Source: Mariprofundaceae bacterium (lineage in GTDB: Bacteria; Pseudomonadota; Zetaproteobacteria; Mariprofundales; Mariprofundaceae). From it: a stretch of DNA of 5,021 nucleotides. Position 1 is the stretch's first letter; each line of letters starts with the position of its first letter. Location of the stretch: assembly GCA_027075825.1 (NCBI GenBank), contig JALSZZ010000049.1, positions 1 through 5,021 of the forward strand. Direction: 5' to 3'. The notes under the pieces were generated by a model. The model was not told where the DNA came from and ran no database searches. It saw only the letters and a list, made by a program, of their open reading frames with translations. A program made the translations under genes and the position numbers. Shown here one piece after another: positions 1-5,021 of the stretch.

Positions 1-1
1 C

Positions 2-76
2 GATACCGCGATGATCCAGGATGTGCGTGGCAGCACCCTGTATATCAGCAGCAAAGGAGGCAAAGCGCATGAATAG
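2..76 (+). CDS. C-terminal end of an upstream membrane protein, probably NfeD family (partial)
   Basis: Only the last 24 codons of this gene are in the window, read in the frame beginning at position 2 and ending at the TAG at 74-76. The tail contains the segment DVRGSTLYISSK, an alternating beta-type pattern with a VxGxxLYI motif like the last strands of the soluble OB-fold domain of NfeD proteins. NfeD proteins are known to be encoded directly next to stomatin/flotillin-type SPFH genes (for example ybbJ beside qmcA in E. coli) and to bind them at the membrane. The stop lies 8 bases inside the next gene, so the two are overlapped and probably translationally coupled. The identification rests on this short tail plus the SPFH neighbour; the residues alone would not prove it. 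The other two frames of this stretch give less protein-like peptides. Confidence 0.6.
   Translation, partial: DTAMIQDVRGSTLYISSKGGKAHE
53..60 (+). promoter_or_regulatory. Ribosome binding site for the SPFH gene
   Basis: AAAGGAGG is a near-perfect Shine-Dalgarno sequence, followed by 8 bases and then the ATG at 69. It lies inside the coding sequence of the upstream gene. It decides the start of the SPFH gene: the earlier in-frame ATG at 21 would add 16 residues that overlap the upstream reading frame, carry no membrane-protein character and have no comparable site in front. It is the only strong ribosome binding site in the window; the two downstream genes lack one. Confidence 0.85.
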
Positions 77-1040
77 TGCGGAAATATTCATTACCCTGTT
101 TGTGATCATGGTGATGGTGTTTATTTATAAGGGTGTGATTGTGGTGCGCAATTCCGAGCGCATGGTGATCGAACGGCTGGGGCAATACAGCCGCACGCTA
201 AGACCCGGCGTGTGTTTCATTATTCCCTTTATTGAGCGTCCCCGTGAATTTATCTGGAAGGCGGAAACAGGCGGCAGTACCTTGTCCCGGATTCTGGGGG
301 AACAGAGCAAGGGGAATTACACGCAACTGGAAGCCGTTACGCGCATTGATATTCGCGAAACGGTGCTGGACTTTCCCTCGCAGACGGTGATTACCCGCGA
401 TAATGTCAGCGTCGAAATCAACGCCCTGATGTATATCGAGATTACCAATCCGCATGATGCCGTCTATCGCATTGCCAACCTGCCCAATGCCGTGGAAAAA
501 CTGGCGCAAACCACACTGCGCAGCGTGGTGGGGGATATGGAACTGGATACCACGCTGTCTTCACGTGAGGAAATCAATACCAAACTGCAAATGACGCTGG
601 ATGATGCCGCAGACGAGTGGGGTGCCAAGGTCAAGCGCGTCGAGGTGCAGGAAATCAATGTGCCGGGTGAAGTGCAGGCAGCCATGGAAAAACAAATGCG
701 TGCCGAGCGCGACAAACGAGCGGCGATTCTGGAAGCAGAAGGCGTTCGTCAGTCCGATATTCTTCGCGCTGAAGGTGAAAAGCAGGCGGCGGTGCTGGTG
801 GCCGAAGGTCAGCGTACAGCACGGATTCTTGAAGCAGATGGCGAGAAAGAGGCGCTGGAGCGCCTGAAGGCAGCGCTGGGAGCGGAGGGCTTCAGTCAAT
901 ACCTGATTGCCATTCGTTACCTCGATACGCTGAAAGAAATCGGTCAGATCAGCGAAGGCGACAAGACGGTCTTCCTGCCCATGGATGCCTCGGCCACACT
1001 TGGATCGATCGGCAGTATCAAAGAGCTGTTTAATAAATAG
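69..1040 (+). CDS. SPFH (stomatin/prohibitin family) membrane protein, QmcA/stomatin-like
   Basis: A 323-residue membrane-anchored SPFH protein. Members oligomerise on the membrane, organise local membrane domains and often modulate proteases or other membrane proteins. Residues 5-27 form one hydrophobic segment that would anchor the N terminus. The SPFH (Band 7) domain follows, about residues 24-200, with recognisable family motifs: ERLGQYSRTLRPG (35-47), IIPFIERPRE (51-60), VLDFPSQTVITRDNV (99-113), NALMYIEITNP (118-128), LAQTTLRSVVGDMELD (145-160) and VEVQEINVP (191-199). A charged Ala/Glu-rich helix (about 200-270) carries regular 11-residue repeats, and a hydrophobic C-terminal part ends with FLPMDAS (302-308). 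Length is typical of the bacterial stomatin/QmcA group. About 30 residues (62-92) separate the PFIERPR and VLDFPSQ motifs, more than in QmcA. The start at 69 is set by the AAAGGAGG site. The gene overlaps the putative NfeD gene by 8 bases and is followed after 8 bases by the binding-protein gene. The family call is firm; its client proteins are unknown. Confidence 0.93.
   Translation: MNSAEIFITLFVIMVMVFIYKGVIVVRNSERMVIERLGQYSRTLRPGVCFIIPFIERPREFIWKAETGGSTLSRILGEQSKGNYTQLEAVTRIDIRETVLDFPSQTVITRDNVSVEINALMYIEITNPHDAVYRIANLPNAVEKLAQTTLRSVVGDMELDTTLSSREEINTKLQMTLDDAADEWGAKVKRVEVQEINVPGEVQAAMEKQMRAERDKRAAILEAEGVRQSDILRAEGEKQAAVLVAEGQRTARILEADGEKEALERLKAALGAEGFSQYLIAIRYLDTLKEIGQISEGDKTVFLPMDASATLGSIGSIKELFNK
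729..842 (+). other. Four 11-residue (33-bp) repeats in the SPFH coiled-coil helix
   Basis: Within the SPFH gene, four short blocks recur at exact 11-residue spacing: LEAEG (221-225), LRAEG (232-236), LVAEG (243-247) and LEADG (254-258), whose codons begin at 729, 762, 795 and 828. The period is that of a hendecad helix, which is known in the C-terminal helices of SPFH proteins and drives oligomerisation. The codons differ between copies, so this is conserved protein periodicity and not a recent DNA duplication. Confidence 0.85.
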
Positions 1041-1048
1041 CCTGTTGT

Positions 1049-2284
1049 ATGCGCGCAGCCATCATCGTCAGTCTGTTCCTGTTTATCACCTTGCTGGGGA
1101 TGTTGCTGTATCGTCCTGAGCCGGAGCCTGTCCCTGTGGGTGTACTGCATTCGCTCAGCGGTACCATGGCAGCCAGTGAAAAACCGGTGGTGGATGCCAC
1201 ACTGCTGGCCATTGAACAAATCAACGCCGCAGGTGGCGTGCTGGGGCATCAGCTTAAGCCGGTGGTAGCCGATGGCGCTTCCGATCCGCAGCAGTTTGCC
1301 GAACTCGCCGACAAACTGATTGAAGGTGATGGCGTACGCGTGATTTTTGGCTGCTGGACCTCAGCCAGTCGCAAACGGGTTATGGAAGTCGTGGAGCAGC
1401 ACCGCCACCTGCTGATCTACCCGGTGCAATATGAGGGACTGGAAGCTCCGGGTCATGTGGTTTATACCGGTGCTACGCCGAACCAGCAGGTAACCCCGGC
1501 CATTACCTGGATTATGCGTCATCTGGGCAAGCGACTGTATCTGGTTGGCTCGGACTATGTCTATCCACGTGTGGCCAACTGGCTGATTCGCCGTCAGGTT
1601 GATATTCTGGGTGGCGATATTATCGGTGAATCCTATATCCACCTTGGCAGCAGTGATGTGCAGGCGGTGATGGATGATTTGCAGCGCCTGCAACCGGATG
1701 TGGTGATCAACACCATCAATGGCAGTTCGCTGAAGGCATTTTTTTCCGCTTATCGCCAGCACTGGACGGCCAGCAGCTTGCCGGTGATGTCTTTCAGTCT
1801 GGGAGAAAGTGAAATTCAGTCCATGGGGCTGCAAGCTGCGATGAACGGCAATTATGTGAGCTGGAGCTATGTGCAATCACTGGAGAACCGGGCAAACCAG
1901 CAATTCGTTCGCGCCTTCCGGCAGCGTTATGGCAAAGAACGGGTGGTGAGTGACCCTATGGAGGCGGCCTGGCTGGGCGTGCGCCTGTGGGCAGATGCAG
2001 TGACTTCCGCCCGTTCTTTTGATCCGGAAAGTGTGTTGGCGGCCATTCGTCATCGCAGCATCCGGGCTCCTGAAGGCATTGTGTCCATTGATCATGAAAC
2101 GCTGCATAGCTGGCGCATGGCGCGCATTGCCAGGGCACATGCCGATGGTCAGTTTGAGGTGGTCTGGCAAAGTGATTCGGCGGTACAGCCCGTACCGTTT
2201 CCTCTGATTATTGAAAAGGGGCAGGCAAGTGCTTTTCTGAAATCGCTGTATGCAGGCTGGCACGAACACTGGCAGGCGCCATGA
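1049..2284 (+). CDS. UrtA/AmiC/FmdD-family periplasmic substrate-binding protein, probably membrane-anchored sensor subunit
   Basis: A 411-residue type I periplasmic binding protein of the urea/short-chain amide group. It carries the group's hallmark blocks: VGVLHSLSGTMA (30-41), DATLLAIEQINAAGGVLG (49-66), VADGASDP (73-80), IFGCWTSASRK (99-109), LIYPVQYEG (122-130), YTGATPNQQ (139-147), VGSDYVYPR (166-174), PDVVINTINGSS (216-227), SDPMEAAWLGV (301-311) and APEGIVSID (340-348). Family members bind urea, amides or related small molecules, either for ABC uptake (UrtA) or for sensing (AmiC). Residues 4-20 are strongly hydrophobic, but neither a lipobox Cys nor a clear Ala-X-Ala cleavage site follows; a Pro/Glu-rich linker (23-29) leads into the binding domain, so it may remain as an uncleaved anchor. 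No permease or ATPase gene follows in the window. The stop overlaps the start of a hybrid sensor kinase, implying a ligand-sensing role with that kinase (inference). No good ribosome binding site precedes the ATG; with 8 bases after the previous stop, reinitiation is likely. The actual ligand cannot be read from the sequence, so urtA is not assigned. Confidence 0.9.
   Translation: MRAAIIVSLFLFITLLGMLLYRPEPEPVPVGVLHSLSGTMAASEKPVVDATLLAIEQINAAGGVLGHQLKPVVADGASDPQQFAELADKLIEGDGVRVIFGCWTSASRKRVMEVVEQHRHLLIYPVQYEGLEAPGHVVYTGATPNQQVTPAITWIMRHLGKRLYLVGSDYVYPRVANWLIRRQVDILGGDIIGESYIHLGSSDVQAVMDDLQRLQPDVVINTINGSSLKAFFSAYRQHWTASSLPVMSFSLGESEIQSMGLQAAMNGNYVSWSYVQSLENRANQQFVRAFRQRYGKERVVSDPMEAAWLGVRLWADAVTSARSFDPESVLAAIRHRSIRAPEGIVSIDHETLHSWRMARIARAHADGQFEVVWQSDSAVQPVPFPLIIEKGQASAFLKSLYAGWHEHWQAP
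2281..2284 (+). promoter_or_regulatory. ATGA stop/start overlap coupling the binding protein and the kinase
   Basis: The ATG of the kinase gene shares bases with the TGA stop of the binding-protein gene. Only a weak purine stretch (within 2271-2276, GGCAGG) precedes it. This arrangement usually means that ribosomes finishing the first gene reinitiate on the second, which would keep the two products in fixed proportion, as expected for subunits of one complex. Confidence 0.8.
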
Positions 2285-5021
2285 AGTTGCTGCGCTCACG
2301 CTATTTTCTGCATGTATTCTTTCCTGTAACGACCCTGGTTGTGGCCTTGCTCCTGATCAGCATGGCTTACACGCTGAATCAGTTTAGTGATCATGCAAAG
2401 CGTATGCGCCTGACTGACCTGGAAAGTCTGCGTGAAGCCAAAGTTACGGGCGTGGTGGATTATCTGAACACCCATATTCGCCAGATTGAGGCGCTGGGGC
2501 GCTCCCCGATGATTGCCCGGGCCATGAAACAAACCACCGAATTGTGGAATACTTCCGCAGCGGTTGCTGATCTTCACGACCCACGCCTGAATATGTTTGA
2601 CGGATATTTCCAGCGCTTTGTACAACACTGGCATTATTACGATTTATTCCTCATTAATCCGGGTGGAGATATTGTTTACACGGTTAAACATGAGGCTGAC
2701 TTTACAACGAATGTATTGCACGGCCCGTATAGCGACACGGGGCTTGGTCGGGTGTTTCGACAGGCCATATGGTTTTTGCAGGCAACGAATTCCGGCTTTG
2801 AGCGCTATGCCCCATCTGCCGGACGACCTGCCGCCTTTATTGCCGTGCCTGTGATCGCCAAAGGAAAGTTGCTTGGCGTACTGGCTGTTCAGCTTTACTC
2901 CGATGAGATTTACCATTTGATGCGCGATTTAACAGGACTGGGTAACACGGGAGAAACCGTTGCCGGCCGACTGTACCATGGCCATATTCAGATCACTATT
3001 CCTCTGCGTCATAACGAGAATACTGCATTTAATCTGGAGCTTCCTTTAAGCAGCGCGATTGCCCATCCCATTATTCTTGGTTCGCAGGGCGAAACCGGTC
3101 ATGCTGTCACGCGGGACTGGCGCAATGAAGAAGTGCTGGCAACCTGGGAATATCTGCCTCATTTGCAATGGGGGGTGGTCAACAAAATTGATACCAGTGA
3201 AGCCATGGCTGGTCTGCATCAGGTATATCGCAGCAGCATACTGGTCATTGTGCTGGCCCTGTTGTGTGCCTTCTGGCTGACTTTTTTGATTGCCCGGCGT
3301 GTGGTTGTACCGGTAACGAAATTATCCCGGGCCGTTCGCAGCTTTACACTGGGCGATCATCAGGTGCGGGTGGCTGGCCCCTTTCCGGCTAATGAACTGG
3401 GGGTGTTGATGCGGGATAGCAACACCATGATGCACAAGGTGATGGAGAATGACATCGCCATGCAACAAATGGTTCATCAGCTGGAGCATCAGAACATTCT
3501 TCTGGATCGGGAAGTGATCGAAAAAAGCGAGCGTTTGCAGGCGGTGATCCAACATGCCGCAGACGGTATTGTGACGCTCGATGTACATGGACGTATTGAA
3601 TTGGCTAACCCGGCGGCCTGTCGTATGTTTGGTTACGACGAACCGGCGATGTTGCAAAAGCAACTGGCAGATTTGTTTTCACCTGAGAACCCTTGTCGTC
3701 AGGTCGTGGATTTATTTCATTATGCCGGAGAAGCGACAGATCATGCCCGGCATACCTTTGAACTGGAGGGTAAGCGCAGTAATGGTGAAATCTTTGCTAT
3801 GGAGATTTCTGTCAGCGATTTGCAGGGCAATGAAACACAAACAGGCAATCCGGTGTTTTTGCTGATATTACGGGATATTTCTGAAGCCAAACGCCAGCGA
3901 GAGGAGATGGAACACACCCAGCGACTGGAGTCTCTGGGCGTATTGGCGGGCGGCATTGCGCATGATTTCAACAATCTGTTGACGGCCATCATGGGCAATG
4001 CCGCCCTGGCTCAGGTGCAGACAGACAAACAATCCCCTGTTTATGGTATGTTATCAAATATTGAAAGCGCCAGTGAAAAAGCAGCGCAGCTATGCCGACA
4101 AATGCTGGCCTATTCCGGTAAAGGGCGTTTTGTGGTGCGTCATATTGACCTTAATCATATGGTGCAGGAGATGATCAGTCTGCTGGAGGTATCCATCCAC
4201 AAATCCACCATTCTGAAACTGGAACTGAGCAAGCAGGCGTTGCCACCGGTGCTGGCTGATGAGGCGCAGTTGCAACAGGTGCTGATGAATCTGGTGATTA
4301 ATGCCTCCGAGGCCATGGAGGCGCGTAGTGGTATGGTGCGCATTCGTACTGGTGTCAGCTTGCTGGATGCCAAAGCGCTTGCCGATATGGGGGGCACGGA
4401 TTGTCAACCGGGCCATTATGTCTTGCTGCAGGTGGCAGATAATGGCTGTGGCATGGATGAAGCCACACAGCAAAAACTGTTTGATCCGTTCTTTACCACC
4501 AAGTTTACGGGGCGCGGTCTTGGTATGAGCGCGACACTGGGTATTGTGCGCGGTCATCATGGTTTCATTCAGCTAAACAGTCGGCCGGGCAAGGGAACAA
4601 CGTTTGATGTTTTTCTGCCGGTTGCAGAGGATGCTGATGCCAGGCAAGCGGATCGTACGAACGAACAGGATGATGAGCACTGGCACGGCGAAGGCACGAT
4701 TCTGGTGATTGATGATGAAGAAACCATTCGCGTTACGGCCAGTATGATGTTGCAACGAATGGGCTTTTCGACCTTACTGGCCAGCGATGGTGAGCGCGGC
4801 GTGCAGCTTTTTCGTGAGCATCAGCAGGAGATTCGCGCTGTTTTACTGGATATGACCATGCCCGGCCTGAACGGCAGGGAAACACTGATCAGGCTGCGTA
4901 CCATCACACCCGATGTCACCGTTATTCTGTCCAGCGGTTACAGTGAACAGGAGGCAGCCAGCCAGTTTGCCGGTCAGGGTCTGAACGGCTTTGTGCAAAA
5001 ACCTTATTCGTTACAAACCCT
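2281..5021 (+). CDS. Hybrid sensor histidine kinase: dCache-HAMP-PAS-HisKA-HATPase-receiver (3' end outside window)
   Basis: An open frame of 913 complete codons, continuing past the window. Order: TM1 (about 9-30); periplasmic double-Cache sensor (about 33-317) with HYYDLFLINPGGDIVYTV (118-135), GPYSDTGLGRVF (148-159), PAAFIAVPV (183-191), GNTGET (221-226) and WGVVNKID (297-304); TM2 (about 320-338); HAMP (about 340-391, VVVPVTKL at 341-348); a short coiled coil (395-420); PAS (about 420-540, beginning AVIQHAADGIVTLD). The HisKA box GGIAHDFNNLL has the phospho-acceptor His561, in the HPK4/NtrB-like style. The ATPase domain has the N box (QVLMNLVINASEAM, Asn670/Asn674), G1 (ADNGCGM, 719-725), F box (LFDPFFTTK, 733-741), G2 (GRGLGMS, 744-750) and G3 (GKGTTFDVFLP, 770-780). 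The receiver (about 805 onward) has acidic Asp811/Asp812, phospho-acceptor Asp857 in LLDMTMPG, Ser904/Ser905 and Lys927 in KP, so phosphorelay residues look intact. The window ends just after Lys927; whether an HPt or another output domain follows is unknown. The ATGA overlap with the binding-protein gene suggests that protein is its extracytoplasmic partner (inference). Confidence 0.95.
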   Translation, partial: MKLLRSRYFLHVFFPVTTLVVALLLISMAYTLNQFSDHAKRMRLTDLESLREAKVTGVVDYLNTHIRQIEALGRSPMIARAMKQTTELWNTSAAVADLHDPRLNMFDGYFQRFVQHWHYYDLFLINPGGDIVYTVKHEADFTTNVLHGPYSDTGLGRVFRQAIWFLQATNSGFERYAPSAGRPAAFIAVPVIAKGKLLGVLAVQLYSDEIYHLMRDLTGLGNTGETVAGRLYHGHIQITIPLRHNENTAFNLELPLSSAIAHPIILGSQGETGHAVTRDWRNEEVLATWEYLPHLQWGVVNKIDTSEAMAGLHQVYRSSILVIVLALLCAFWLTFLIARRVVVPVTKLSRAVRSFTLGDHQVRVAGPFPANELGVLMRDSNTMMHKVMENDIAMQQMVHQLEHQNILLDREVIEKSERLQAVIQHAADGIVTLDVHGRIELANPAACRMFGYDEPAMLQKQLADLFSPENPCRQVVDLFHYAGEATDHARHTFELEGKRSNGEIFAMEISVSDLQGNETQTGNPVFLLILRDISEAKRQREEMEHTQRLESLGVLAGGIAHDFNNLLTAIMGNAALAQVQTDKQSPVYGMLSNIESASEKAAQLCRQMLAYSGKGRFVVRHIDLNHMVQEMISLLEVSIHKSTILKLELSKQALPPVLADEAQLQQVLMNLVINASEAMEARSGMVRIRTGVSLLDAKALADMGGTDCQPGHYVLLQVADNGCGMDEATQQKLFDPFFTTKFTGRGLGMSATLGIVRGHHGFIQLNSRPGKGTTFDVFLPVAEDADARQADRTNEQDDEHWHGEGTILVIDDEETIRVTASMMLQRMGFSTLLASDGERGVQLFREHQQEIRAVLLDMTMPGLNGRETLIRLRTITPDVTVILSSGYSEQEAASQFAGQGLNGFVQKPYSLQT

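Noticed and set aside
21..68. Upstream ATG at 21 as start of the SPFH gene
   Set aside because: It would add 16 non-conserved residues lying within the upstream gene's frame, and the strong AAAGGAGG at 53-60 is correctly spaced only for the ATG at 69.
1739..1745. Run of seven T as a possible programmed frameshift site in the binding-protein gene
   Set aside because: The zero frame continues through conserved family sequence on both sides, and I saw no downstream structure or useful alternative-frame product.
1361..1876. 171-residue open frame on the minus strand opposite the binding-protein gene
   Set aside because: It is antisense to a gene with clear family motifs. The translation is His/Gln-rich with no recognisable domain, typical of a shadow frame.
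1049..2284. Assigning the gene symbol urtA (urea ABC transporter component)
   Set aside because: The family match is good, but no transporter genes are adjacent and the coupled neighbour is a kinase. The ligand and role may differ from UrtA.
2597..4528. Several + strand open frames of 73-94 residues within the kinase region
   Set aside because: They are out-of-frame readings of the continuous kinase gene that starts at 2281. None shows a ribosome binding site or a protein motif.
4090..4560. 156-residue open frame on the minus strand opposite the kinase ATPase domain
   Set aside because: It lies opposite the conserved N, G1, F and G2 boxes of the kinase, has a low-complexity His/Gln/Thr composition and no plausible start context.

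Overview
The window looks like part of one polycistronic operon from a proteobacterium, most likely a gammaproteobacterium or close relative. That placement rests only on base composition, estimated by eye as moderately GC-rich, and on the protein families present; nothing in the window fixes the species. All supported genes lie on the + strand and are packed with no real intergenic space, and no promoter or terminator is visible inside the window.

Layout: (1) positions 2-76 hold the last codons of an upstream gene, probably an NfeD-type membrane/OB-fold protein. (2) Positions 69-1040 encode a 323-residue stomatin/prohibitin (SPFH) membrane protein that starts inside gene 1 behind a strong ribosome binding site. 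(3) Positions 1049-2284 encode a 411-residue periplasmic substrate-binding protein of the UrtA/AmiC/FmdD (urea and short-chain amide) family, with an N-terminal hydrophobic anchor. (4) From 2281 to the window edge runs a large hybrid sensor histidine kinase (at least 913 residues): TM - double Cache - TM - HAMP - coiled coil - PAS - HisKA - HATPase - receiver. It overlaps gene 3 by the four bases ATGA and leaves the window within the last helix of the receiver.

The notable point is the pairing of genes 3 and 4. A UrtA-like binding protein is normally followed by the permease and ATPase genes of an ABC transporter. Here it is translationally coupled to a membrane sensor kinase, and it appears membrane-tethered instead of freely periplasmic. 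This suggests a ligand-sensing complex comparable in logic to LuxP/LuxQ or TorT/TorS, with a urea/amide-type ligand or a derivative. The NfeD/SPFH pair directly upstream suggests the receptor may be made together with its own membrane-microdomain scaffold. The scaffold and ligand ideas are inference; the domain content and gene packing are visible in the sequence.
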